Below, one piece after another: positions 35,284 through 44,700 of a stretch of 64,000 nucleotides of DNA. Location of the stretch: positions 62,001 to 126,000 of the forward strand of contig NZ_KB894503.1 in NCBI RefSeq assembly GCF_000374485.1. Reading direction: 5' to 3'. This DNA is from Algicola sagamiensis DSM 14643. Lineage in GTDB: Bacteria; Pseudomonadota; Gammaproteobacteria; Enterobacterales; Alteromonadaceae. The notes beneath the pieces are model-generated. The model was given only the letters and a program-made list of their open reading frames with translations, had not been told where the DNA came from and searched no databases. Each line of letters begins with the position of its first letter. The stretch's first letter is position 1. Both the position numbers and the translations under genes were made by a program.

Positions 35284-36368
35284 AAAAGCTCCTGAATTGA
35301 ATTTTCTAATGTTGTCGAGGTTAAATTTGGGTTGTTTGTGTTGGTATGTTTGATCGTGGCAATCGAAGCTGCCATGGCATACATTGCCGTTTTATCGACT
35401 GGGTGATTCTGGATCATGCCATAGGCGACACCAGCCATCAGCGCATCGCCGGCACCTGCCACAGAGACGACATCTGTTTTTGGTGGACGAAGAATCCCGT
35501 GCTTGAGTTCATCTGCATAGAGCAACCCATCAGCACCTAAGCTGAGGAAGAGTTGATTGACGCCTTTTGCAATAAACCATTCAGCCGCAAGAATGGCATT
35601 CTCTTCAGAATCAATCGTGATCCCTGAAAGCGCCTCTGCTTCTGCTCTGTTTGGCTTCAACGTATGAATTTTGCCTAGATACTTTGCTATTTTTCTAGAT
35701 TTTACGACAGAAACCGTATCAAACAGGATTGGCCGATCAGCAAAGTAGTTAAAAATATAATCAATAAGGTTGCTTTCTAGATTTGTATCGACGATGAGTA
35801 ATGCCGCATTTCTGATCAGGCTTTCGTTTGATGAAACCCGGTCAGGGGTTAGCGATTTCAACACGCGCATATCTGAGATGGCAGATTCCAGCTCACCCGT
35901 TTGGTTCATGACTGACAGGTAAGTGGAGGTGCGATGATTTTGGGAAACAAGACAAGCGCTAATATCCACCCCTGTTGCTTGAGTTTCTTTGAGCAGCATG
36001 TTGCCATACTCATCATTTCCAACGGCGCTGATGAGCCGGGTATCGATGGAGAGTCGAGCCAGATTTTCTGCGATGTTTCTACCGACGCCACCCAATGATG
36101 TGCGGATTTCACCTGGATTGGAATCACCGGAATACCACGAAGATTCAGCAATGCCCTGAATATCAATATTTGCACCACCAATCACAACGATATAGGGCGT
36201 TTCATTGAGAATGTAACCTTTGCCTCGAATATGTCCTTTATTCGTTAAATTCATGACATGTCCAGCCGCAGCAGAGCGAGAAATACCGAGCATATCCGCA
36301 AGCTCTTGCTGTGAAATGAGTGGGTTTTTTTGGATTAATGCCAGGATCTGGCGTTCTCTTTCTGTCAT
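35277..36368 (-). CDS. psuK: Pseudouridine kinase with N-terminal helix-turn-helix
   Basis: This encodes 363 aa. Residues 1-55 form a winged helix-turn-helix (REREILALIQ type start, QQELADMLGISRSAAAGHVMNL). The rest is a PfkB-family kinase: VVIGGANIDIQG, LGGVGRNIAENLARL and the catalytic GAGDALMAGVAYG near residue 313. E. coli PsuK lacks the HTH, but HTH-PfkB fusions such as YeiI are common. Overlap with psuG supports pseudouridine as substrate. The HTH may let the enzyme control its own operon (inference). Confidence 0.88.
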   Translation of the reverse strand: MTERERQILALIQKNPLISQQELADMLGISRSAAAGHVMNLTNKGHIRGKGYILNETPYIVVIGGANIDIQGIAESSWYSGDSNPGEIRTSLGGVGRNIAENLARLSIDTRLISAVGNDEYGNMLLKETQATGVDISACLVSQNHRTSTYLSVMNQTGELESAISDMRVLKSLTPDRVSSNESLIRNAALLIVDTNLESNLIDYIFNYFADRPILFDTVSVVKSRKIAKYLGKIHTLKPNRAEAEALSGITIDSEENAILAAEWFIAKGVNQLFLSLGADGLLYADELKHGILRPPKTDVVSVAGAGDALMAGVAYGMIQNHPVDKTAMYAMAASIATIKHTNTNNPNLTSTTLENSIQELLC

Positions 36369-36628
36369 ATGTGATCGATATAAACAAAAGTTTGGTTAAG
36401 CTAACAAGTGTTTGTATTGTATTGTGTGCACCCAACATTTTACAAGTCATTTTTTCGTAAAACTCATTCTTGACAACGCTGTCATTGATCAATCATTATT
36501 TCATGTGAATCAAATGTAAATTTTGTGATTCATTTATATAAACCATTCATATAAGAACAATCAATAGGTGAAAAAGAGACTCGTCAGCTCATCCTTTCAT
36601 CAACCGAAACGTACTTTGGAGAGATCAC

Positions 36629-38101
36629 ATGTCCAGAACAACAGGGGGGAGTTTGGTGCTTTCCGGCATCGGGCTCTTATTTCATGCAACAGCTTTTGCC
36701 TTGCCGGAAAGGGAGGAATTACCAAAAACAAGCGCTTTGCTCAAATGGGACAGCCATAAAACTTACCTTGCTCAGGATGAAATTCATTATCAACAGGATG
36801 TTTACCGTGCGAAATGGTGGACACAAGGCGATGTACCACAACCACAAAAGCAAAGCTCGCCGTGGGATTTTCTTTACCCGTGTGATACACGATGCAAGTC
36901 GGATGATACTCAACCACCCAAAAAAGGTCCGCAGCCTAAAGAGGGTGGAGGATACACGATATTGCGAGATGAAATCATGCTTGCCGAGCAGGAAAAAACG
37001 AGTTTTCCGCTTTTTCAACAGGTCAAAGCATCGATTGAAACACGCTCAAATCAGGTCGTTGAGCAAGTGATGCCGAATCGATCAAGTAACCCTGAGAATG
37101 TGAAGCGTGTGGAACATATTTTATCCCAAGCGGATTGGAATGAAATTTTCCCTATGCGCCATCCCGCTTATACCTACCGACGTTTTTTACAAGCGGTTGC
37201 CAAATTTGAAGGATTTTGTGCTTCCTTTGAGGATGGGCGTAATGCTGAAGTGATTTGCCGCCAGTCTCTCGCAACCATGTTTGCACACTTTACCCAAGAA
37301 ACAGGTGGACATGATCCGAATTCAGAGATTGATGAGTGGCGTCAAGGGCTGGTTCATGTCAGAGAAATGGGGTGTGAAGAGGGGGGCTATGGGTGTGGTT
37401 ACAACGCCGAGTGTGACCCGGGTACTTGGCAGGGGAAGACATGGCCATGTGGCACTAATGCTGAGGGCCGATATCTTCAATACTTTGGACGTGGTGCAAA
37501 GCAGCTCAGCTATAACTACAACTATGGTCCATTTTCTCAAGCGATGTTTGGTGATGTTCGGGTCCTGTTAGAGCAGCCAACATTAGTGGCGGATACATGG
37601 CTAAATCTTGCTTCGGCAGTTTTCTTTTTTGTTTACCCACAATCTCCCAAGCCAAGCATGCAGCATGTGATTGATGGCACTTGGCAGCCCAACGACCATG
37701 ATCAAGCTAATGGGATCCTGCCCGGCTTTGGTGCAACAACCAATATCATTAATGGCGGGATTGAGTGTGGGAGTGGCAGCGAAAGCCCTCAGTCAACAAA
37801 TCGAATTGCTTATTACAAAGCCCATGCAAAAAATCTGGGTGTAGATATCTCAGGAGAGTCTCTGGGTTGTGCCGATCAAAAGCGCTTTGATACATCTGGT
37901 GCGGGGGCTTTGAATATCTATTGGGATCAAGATTGGTCCTACTATCCCGATATGCCGGAAGGAAAGAGTTTTGCCTGTAAGCTCGTTGGTTATCAAACCG
38001 CTTTTCTTGCCCTCAATCCCGGTAACTATCAATCCTGCGTAGAAAAATACTTTGATGTTGAAGTTGTTGAGCAACATCCTGTTTCCCCAAGGAGTTTCTG
38101 A
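36629..38101 (+). CDS. Secreted chitinase, GH19 with chitin-binding module
   Basis: This encodes 490 aa. An export signal (LVLSGIGLLFHATAFA) is followed by a CBM5/12 chitin-binding module (residues about 38-85; YRAKWWTQGDVPQ, SPWDFL). The GH19 domain covers about 165-480: HFTQETGGH with catalytic E224, YFGRGAKQLSYNYNYG and NIINGGIECG. Many cysteines suggest disulfides after export. GH19 enzymes hydrolyse chitin with inversion. Its stop overlaps the start of the GH18 gene (TGATG), so the two are coupled and act together on chitin. Confidence 0.92.
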   Translation: MSRTTGGSLVLSGIGLLFHATAFALPEREELPKTSALLKWDSHKTYLAQDEIHYQQDVYRAKWWTQGDVPQPQKQSSPWDFLYPCDTRCKSDDTQPPKKGPQPKEGGGYTILRDEIMLAEQEKTSFPLFQQVKASIETRSNQVVEQVMPNRSSNPENVKRVEHILSQADWNEIFPMRHPAYTYRRFLQAVAKFEGFCASFEDGRNAEVICRQSLATMFAHFTQETGGHDPNSEIDEWRQGLVHVREMGCEEGGYGCGYNAECDPGTWQGKTWPCGTNAEGRYLQYFGRGAKQLSYNYNYGPFSQAMFGDVRVLLEQPTLVADTWLNLASAVFFFVYPQSPKPSMQHVIDGTWQPNDHDQANGILPGFGATTNIINGGIECGSGSESPQSTNRIAYYKAHAKNLGVDISGESLGCADQKRFDTSGAGALNIYWDQDWSYYPDMPEGKSFACKLVGYQTAFLALNPGNYQSCVEKYFDVEVVEQHPVSPRSF

Positions 38102-40944
38102 TGAATAAATTTTTAATATTGTCTCCCTTATCAATTCTGTGTGCTTTCCATACTTTTGCTGATACGAATTGCGACAGTTTATCGGAGTGGAAAGCTGCGC
38201 AGGCTTACCTGAAAGGGAATCAAGTCAAAAGTGTAGAAATCGCCTACGAGGCTCGTTGGTGGACTCAAGGGCAAAAGCCAGCGGATTACTCCGGTCCTTG
38301 GGAAGTCTGGAAAAAGTTAGGAGCTTGTTCTGGGCAACCTGGAAATCAACCACCGCAGATCAAGCTAACATCCCCCCAAAATGGCAGTATCTATTCTGTT
38401 GGTGAAACGGTCATGATCACGGCTGATGCATCTGACTCGGATGGTCAAGTTCAATCGGTTCACTTTTATTTAAATGGCCAGGAAATCCATATCGATAAAG
38501 ACGAACCCTACGCGATGAGTTGGCAGGCAGAGCTTGGGGATGGCTATCAATTCTCAGCAAAAGCAATCGATAATCAAGGTACAGAAGCGAAATCAAAAAC
38601 GGTGCGCGTTCATGTGACTGATGGTGGTAATCAACCGCCACATATTGCGATCACATCACCAAAAGAAGGCGTTCGATACGATGTTGGACTCATGATTTTG
38701 GCAGCTGATGCTACAGACCCGAACCAAGATATTGCCGAAGTTCGTTTTTATATGAATGGTACGCAAATTGGCACTCTTTACCAGCCACCTTATGAATGGC
38801 CTTGGGATGCGACAGCAGGTCAGCACCGTATGCACATTGAAGTTGAGGATGAAGAAGGAAGAACAGCAGAGTCTCCCTCTGTGACCTTCACAGTTGGAGA
38901 TAAGCCAACAGATCATGCGCATTGTCGACCAGACGGGCTGTATTATTCACAAGATGCACAGTCGCCATATTGTACTGTCTATGATGAAAATGGACGCGAG
39001 AAAATGGGCACTGATCATCCGCGTCGTGTCATTGGCTACTTTACTTCCTGGCGTCATGGGAAAAATGGCATGCCTCACTATTTGGTGAACCAGATCCCAT
39101 GGGATAGCCTGACGCATATCAATTATGCGTTTGCCCACGTTGATGCAAACAATAAAGTCTCGATCGGTGATCCGAATGATCCAAATAATCCAGCAACAGG
39201 CATGACTTGGCCAGATATTCCTGATGCTGCGATGGATCCCACATATTCATTCAAAGGTCATTTTAATCTTTTGAATCAGTTTAAGAAAAAGCACCCAGGT
39301 GTGAAAACCTTGATCTCTGTCGGGGGTTGGGCTGAATCTGGTGGCTTTTATACGATGACGACAAACCCAGATAAATCAGTGAACGAGCAGGGGATACGGA
39401 CATTTGTTGAATCTTCGGTTGCGTTTATACGTCAATATGGTTTTGATGGTGTAGATATTGACTATGAATATCCAACCAGTATGAAGGATGCGGGTAACCC
39501 GAACGACTTTGATATTGCGAATCCGATCCGTGGTGGTTTGATGCGTTCATACAATGTATTGATGAAGTCCCTCAGAGAAGCGCTCGATAAGGCTGGTCAG
39601 GAAGACGGGAAGCATTATCTATTAACGATTGCCTCGCCGTCTTCGGGGTATTTATTACGTGGTATGGAAGTCTTTTCCGCAATTAAGTACCTCGATTATA
39701 TCAATATTATGACCTATGACCTGCATGGCGCATGGAATCAGTTCGTAGGTCACAATGCTGCACTATATGATACGGGCAAAGATAGTGAGTTAATTGCCTG
39801 GAACTACTACAACACATCTCAATATGGTCGCATCGGATATTTGAATACCGATTGGGCAGTGCATTATTTCAGAGGTGCAGTGCAAGCTGGGCGGATTAAT
39901 ATTGGAGTTCCTTATTATTCGCGCGGCTGGCGGGATGTACAAGGCGGTGAAAATGGCCTGTGGGGAACTGCGGCATTACCTGATCAAAGCAAGTGTTTAC
40001 CAGGAACGGGTGGTAGTGATACCAATAAATGTGGTCATGGTGCTATCGGGATTGATAACCTTTGGCACGACCTTGATGACAACAACCAAGAAATGGCTTC
40101 AGGCTCGAACCCGCTTTGGCATATTCAAAACCTCAAATCAGGAAAAATGGGAAGTTACGTAGAACGGTATGGTTTGGATCCGGTAAATGATCCAGATGAC
40201 CGCATCACAGGTACATATACGCGATTTTATGATGAGGTTGCGGTTGCACCTTGGTTATGGAACGAAAGCAAACGCGTTTTTCTTTCAATCGAAGATAAGG
40301 AAAGTATGCAAACCAAGATCCAGTATGTTATAGACCAAGGACTCGGAGGTATCATGTTCTGGGAGCTTGCGGGCGATTATGATTGGCGGGTTGATCAAAA
40401 TGAATACTTTATGGGTTACACCCTCACAAATCAAATTTACAGCGCCTTCAAGTCTGCATCGCCTTATCAGCACTTAAGAGCTGAGCAACCCATGCCGGAT
40501 GAAGACCTGGATATTCGTTTCAACATCGATGGCTTTAAGCTGGGTGATCAGAATTACCCAATTAACCCGAAGTTACACCTGACGAATTATAGTGGAATGG
40601 TGATCCCTGGTGGTACAGAATTTCAATTTGATGTGCCAACGGCGATCCCTGACAACATCAGCAATCAAAGTGGCTTCACCTTAAAAGTGATCAAGAATGG
40701 TTCGAATAGCGCAGGGAACAACATTGGTGGCCTGGAAAATAATCTCCACCGTGTGTCTCTCAAACTACCAAACTGGCAGTCCATTCCAGTGGGCCAAAGT
40801 ATTTCTGTGACATTGAATTACTATTTGCCTATGCCTGAGCCATCTAACTGGACGGTGCATATGAATGGAAAATCATATGGTTTGAAGGCAGAAATGCGAA
40901 AGTTGCCTCAATCCGCTGCGATGCAGTCACAAATCCAACAATAA
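38101..40944 (+). CDS. Secreted multidomain chitinase, GH18
   Basis: This encodes 947 aa. A signal peptide ends near TFA-D. Order of domains: CBM5/12 (about 25-80; ARWWTQGQKPADYSGPWEVW), two bacterial Ig-like domains (about 82-175 and 178-265, each starting PPxIxxTSP), a GH18 TIM barrel (about 300-785) and a C-terminal beta domain. The GH18 motif FDGVDIDYEYP has the catalytic E456, with LISVGGWAESGG upstream and FWELAGDYDW near the end. It cleaves chitin with retention. A terminator follows. Confidence 0.94.
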   Translation: MNKFLILSPLSILCAFHTFADTNCDSLSEWKAAQAYLKGNQVKSVEIAYEARWWTQGQKPADYSGPWEVWKKLGACSGQPGNQPPQIKLTSPQNGSIYSVGETVMITADASDSDGQVQSVHFYLNGQEIHIDKDEPYAMSWQAELGDGYQFSAKAIDNQGTEAKSKTVRVHVTDGGNQPPHIAITSPKEGVRYDVGLMILAADATDPNQDIAEVRFYMNGTQIGTLYQPPYEWPWDATAGQHRMHIEVEDEEGRTAESPSVTFTVGDKPTDHAHCRPDGLYYSQDAQSPYCTVYDENGREKMGTDHPRRVIGYFTSWRHGKNGMPHYLVNQIPWDSLTHINYAFAHVDANNKVSIGDPNDPNNPATGMTWPDIPDAAMDPTYSFKGHFNLLNQFKKKHPGVKTLISVGGWAESGGFYTMTTNPDKSVNEQGIRTFVESSVAFIRQYGFDGVDIDYEYPTSMKDAGNPNDFDIANPIRGGLMRSYNVLMKSLREALDKAGQEDGKHYLLTIASPSSGYLLRGMEVFSAIKYLDYINIMTYDLHGAWNQFVGHNAALYDTGKDSELIAWNYYNTSQYGRIGYLNTDWAVHYFRGAVQAGRINIGVPYYSRGWRDVQGGENGLWGTAALPDQSKCLPGTGGSDTNKCGHGAIGIDNLWHDLDDNNQEMASGSNPLWHIQNLKSGKMGSYVERYGLDPVNDPDDRITGTYTRFYDEVAVAPWLWNESKRVFLSIEDKESMQTKIQYVIDQGLGGIMFWELAGDYDWRVDQNEYFMGYTLTNQIYSAFKSASPYQHLRAEQPMPDEDLDIRFNIDGFKLGDQNYPINPKLHLTNYSGMVIPGGTEFQFDVPTAIPDNISNQSGFTLKVIKNGSNSAGNNIGGLENNLHRVSLKLPNWQSIPVGQSISVTLNYYLPMPEPSNWTVHMNGKSYGLKAEMRKLPQSAAMQSQIQQ

Positions 40945-40956
40945 TCCTCAACAACT

Positions 40957-40978
40957 GCCTCACCCAATCGGGTGAGGC
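40957..40978 (+). terminator. Terminator of the chitinase operon
   Basis: GCCTCACCC (40957-40965) and GGGTGAGGC (40970-40978) enclose AATC and are followed by TTTCCC. It lies 13 bases after the GH18 stop. Confidence 0.8.
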
Positions 40979-41096
40979 TTTCCCAAGATCAACATCAATA
41001 TTTTCGATTCTGAAAATAATGATCCTGGATCTTCAATAAATATCGACATAAATACTTGATATTATTCAATATATTCCTTTGGTGTGAATTCTGCCT

Positions 41097-42873
41097 GTGT
41101 CTGGTGGTCTTTGTATCGGCGTTTCGAGAAGCCTCACTTTCCATTATGAAAGATGCATGTCAAAATTCGCCTGTCAGTCAGGATTAACCAATATGCTTCA
41201 AGAGCCATATCATGAGGCAACAAAAGGTGACGATGTCCATTCAACGATCAGTGCGACAGTGCTCCCATTTCGAGATATCATTCTCAATGAGCATTCCAAA
41301 TCCAGCTTACTTTTATTTGCGGGGGCATTGATTCTGTTTTTGATTGCTTCTCTCAATATCATGAGTTTGTTTGTCGCCAAATATTATGCTCAGCAACGAA
41401 TTTTTTTGATCCATCATGCGCTTGGGGCGAATACACGACATTTGCTCGTGCTGATTTTTTCTGAAGTATTTTTTATGATGTTGTGTGCAACGGGATCAAG
41501 TTTGATTTTTGCTGCCTGGGGGGTTGGTTGAGGGGCTGCGGGAAGTTTTGAAGCCACTGACAAATATGCGCAGGCTTGATGAGTTGGAACTGGACATATC
41601 CAGCATTGTTTTTAGTACCATGATTTTGTTTTCACTCTCCATATTATTAACCTTGACCATTTTCAGAAAACTAGACTGTAAACATATTGTTCAACAGATC
41701 ACGGTAAGTGGTAAAGGGGGATCACAACAGGGCAACACTCGTGCTCAGAGAGCTATTCTCATCTGCCAATCATTATTTGCATGCATAATCATCTGTATTG
41801 CAAGCGTTTTATTGAAGAGTGCACTCGATAATATCCAAAGGAAAACAGGTATTCAGGAGAAGGATCTTTATTTCGCAACCTTTGCCTATGATCGCTCTGA
41901 TGCAACGAGAAAAGAAAAGTCATTGGCTTTTCAATTGTTTGCTGATCAGTTGATTGGTCAATTTCATATTATAGAGACGGCCATGTCTGATCGTGACCCG
42001 CTAACAACAGGTCGCACATCCTCAAATTTCTCTGATATCCATGGGAAGTTTGCTGGGAGTTTTCGATTTAATCGAGTGGCGGAGAATTACTTTGATGTGA
42101 TTGGTTTACCAATTGTAAAAGGCCGCTCGATGACAAGACAGGAAGTAAAAGATAAAGCACATGTCGCAGTGGTAAATGAGTCGGCAGCATTATTACTTGG
42201 ACAGGGCCAGTCTGTTCTTGGCCAGCATACTCATAATTGGGTCGGCGATCTGAAAATTGTTGGCGTAGTGAAAGATATTCAAATTCCGAAAGATGGAACT
42301 CTCAAGGAAAAAGTTCGGATCTATACCTATTATACTGGACGTCAATTCAGGTTAATGATCCGTCTGCAGACTGGAAAAATTCTGGAAAAATTCCATTTAC
42401 GGGAATTAATTCAAAATATCGATCCGAATTTTCGACTGATTTCATTGAAACCTCAATTGGAGAATAAACACAAGCTACTTTATGCCGACAAAGTTCAGGC
42501 TGTATTTACATTCTCGATATTAGTGATTGCGATAGGTCTATCGATGATAGGGATCTATGGGTTGATCAGCTACAACACACGTCAGCGACGTTACGAGCTT
42601 GGGGTTCGAATTTCCTTAGGTGCACAATCAACAACGATTATCAGCATGTTACTGAGGGAATGCTTGAAGCCGATGTGTGTTGGAGGCATTATCGGACTTG
42701 GACTGAGTGCATTCATTTATGGAATAAGTCTGCAATTCTTCACGATTGAACTGGAGCTTGTCACTATCCTGATGGCAACATTGGCGATGGCTGGTTTTGG
42801 ACTGCTTGCCTGCTACCTGCCAACTCGAAAAGTACTTGCTGATGATCCAGTGAAAGCGTTAAAGCAGAACTGA
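41097..42873 (+). pseudogene. Broken MacB/FtsX-type ABC permease (ADOP-like)
   Basis: Two overlapping frames make one permease. The first (to 41531) has a membrane helix and VAKYYAQQRIFLIHHALGAN, the middle FtsX motif of MacB-like or ADOP permeases. It stops after a run of six G (41520-41525). Dropping one G continues directly into the second frame (LVEGLREVLKPL...), which carries a periplasmic MacB_PCD domain and a C-terminal FtsX domain (RRYELGVRISLGAQ, PTRKVLADDPVKALKQN). The normal N-terminal half, including the first membrane helix, is missing. Both defects suggest a dead gene. No ATPase gene is adjacent, but a matching adaptor lies at 46094. Confidence 0.8.
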
Positions 42874-42988
42874 GAAAATACGTATTTTTATCATGAAGAT
42901 GAGTGCATATACTGTGCTCATAGTTTCTTTATTCTAAGGTTGGATCATGGGACTTATCAGAAAGATATTTTTGATATGCCTTTCGTGA

Positions 42989-43897
42989 TCAAAAGATTTT
43001 ATTCAATTCCTTTTCAAAATAGTCCTTCAAAAAGTCGATAAGTAACCGAAGCTTTCTTGAGCTGGCTGTGCCAGGTGGGAAAACACCGTACACATGGATG
43101 TCTTTGAATGTGTAATCCGTTAAAACTTGCTCCAGTGTGCCTGCCTGGATCTTCGGCCAAGCATCATAATATGGAATACGACCTAATCCGTGTCCGGATT
43201 CAACAAATGCGGTTCTTGCTGTCGCATTATTGGCCCGAATGGCACCTTTGACTTTAATACTAAAGTTTCGATTTCCTTTTTTGAGATCGATCACATTGGA
43301 AGCTAGCTGGTAAATCACCCAATCATGTTGCTCCAACTCAGTGGGAGAGGTTGGTCGGCTATGTTTGAGAAAGTATGAAGGCGCACCGCATAAACATGTA
43401 TTGAGTGTACAGAGCTTTGTTGCTTGTAAATTTGAGTCCGCTAAAGGTGCGCCTCGAATAGCCAGATCAATGCCTTCTTGAAGAATATTGACGACATCAT
43501 CGGTGAGAATAACATCCAACTCGATTTTGGGATATCGATGCCGAAACTCACTCAGAGCTGGCACCACCATCGTTAAACCAACATTGACTGGGCATGTAAT
43601 TTTGAGTGTACCAATCGGCTCATTACGATAGTTTTCGATTTGATTTTGGGCGGCTTGGGCTTGCTCAGCGATAATACGGCAGCGTTCATAATAGTCTTTT
43701 CCTGCATCTGTTAATGCAAGACTGCGTGTGGAGCGGTTGAGTAACTTTATACCCAGTTGTGCTTCCAGCTTTTTGATGTGATAACTCACAACAGCCCGTG
43801 TCAGCCCAATCTGCTTTGCTGCACCAGAAAAACTGCCATGCTCAACAACCTGGGCGAAAACCACCATACTTTTGAGTTGCTCGAAGGAAATATCCAT
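42989..43897 (-). CDS. LysR-family transcriptional regulator
   Basis: This encodes 302 aa. The N-terminal HTH (LKSMVVFAQVVEHGSFSGAAKQIGLTRAVVSYHIKKLEAQLG) and a substrate-binding domain from about residue 90 are typical. It diverges from the DJ-1/PfpI and yqhD genes with a 103-bp spacer, so it probably regulates them, perhaps in response to reactive aldehydes. The subfamily resembles regulators such as AaeR/DhcR by its N-terminus. Confidence 0.92.
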   Translation of the reverse strand: MDISFEQLKSMVVFAQVVEHGSFSGAAKQIGLTRAVVSYHIKKLEAQLGIKLLNRSTRSLALTDAGKDYYERCRIIAEQAQAAQNQIENYRNEPIGTLKITCPVNVGLTMVVPALSEFRHRYPKIELDVILTDDVVNILQEGIDLAIRGAPLADSNLQATKLCTLNTCLCGAPSYFLKHSRPTSPTELEQHDWVIYQLASNVIDLKKGNRNFSIKVKGAIRANNATARTAFVESGHGLGRIPYYDAWPKIQAGTLEQVLTDYTFKDIHVYGVFPPGTASSRKLRLLIDFLKDYFEKELNKIF

Positions 43898-44000
43898 TCA
43901 TTGTATCAATTATTAAACATATAAGGTTGAATTTATCAGCATTGTTCGAAATTGTGAAGAGGCTTAGACTGTGTCGCAGTTCTCCAAAAGGTGAAAGAAG

Positions 44001-44690
44001 ATGAAAGCGAAGCACGTTTTATTTGTACTGACATCCCATGCCCAGCTCGGAAATACGGGGGAGAAAACCGGTTTTTGGGTTGAAGAATTTGCAGCACCTT
44101 ATTATGCCCTGAGTGATGCGGGCATCTCCGTTGTTCTCGCATCACCAAAAGGCGGCCAGCCTCCGATAGATCCCAAAAGCGAGCTTGCAGATTTTCAAAC
44201 AGAGGCAACGATCCGCTTGAGCACAGATACTGAAGCGCAGGCGAGGCTGTCCAATACGATGCCACTCTCTGAAGTTAAAGCAGACGACTTTGATGCAATC
44301 TTTTATCCAGGGGGGCATGGTCCGCTTTGGGATCTTGTTGACAATACGGACTCTATTCAACTGATAAAGCAGTTTTTAAAGCAAAACAAGCCTGTGAGCG
44401 TGGTTTGTCACGCGACTGCTGCATTGTTGCATGTGACGGATGATTTAGGACAACCTATTGTGAAAGGGAAAACAGTGACAGGCTTTAGCAATCAGGAAGA
44501 AGAGGCGGTTCAGCTCGTCGATATTGTTCCATTTCTGCTAGAGGATGAGCTGAAAGCTCGTGGTGCAGACTATCAAAAAGTTGCAGACTGGCAAGCATTT
44601 GCAGTACAAGATGGTTTATTGATTTCAGGACAGAATCCAGCAAGCTCTGAACTTGTCGCAAAAAAATTATTAGAACACATTGAAGCATAA
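44001..44690 (+). CDS. DJ-1/PfpI-family protein (HchA-like, putative glyoxalase III)
   Basis: This encodes 229 aa with the type 1 glutamine amidotransferase-like fold. The nucleophile elbow VVCHATAAL gives the catalytic Cys and His, and the partner Glu is in GFWVEEFAAPYY; YPGGHGPLWDL is a family signature. Proteins of this type act as glutathione-independent glyoxalases or aldehyde-adduct deglycases. AAAGGTGAAAGAAG precedes the ATG. It is 10 bases from yqhD, in keeping with aldehyde detoxification. Confidence 0.88.
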   Translation: MKAKHVLFVLTSHAQLGNTGEKTGFWVEEFAAPYYALSDAGISVVLASPKGGQPPIDPKSELADFQTEATIRLSTDTEAQARLSNTMPLSEVKADDFDAIFYPGGHGPLWDLVDNTDSIQLIKQFLKQNKPVSVVCHATAALLHVTDDLGQPIVKGKTVTGFSNQEEEAVQLVDIVPFLLEDELKARGADYQKVADWQAFAVQDGLLISGQNPASSELVAKKLLEHIEA

Positions 44691-44700
44691 GGAATTTATC

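Noticed and set aside
41509-42873. The second permease frame taken as a complete ABC permease gene
   Set aside because: It begins in the middle of a membrane domain and continues the frame before it after a one-base shift.
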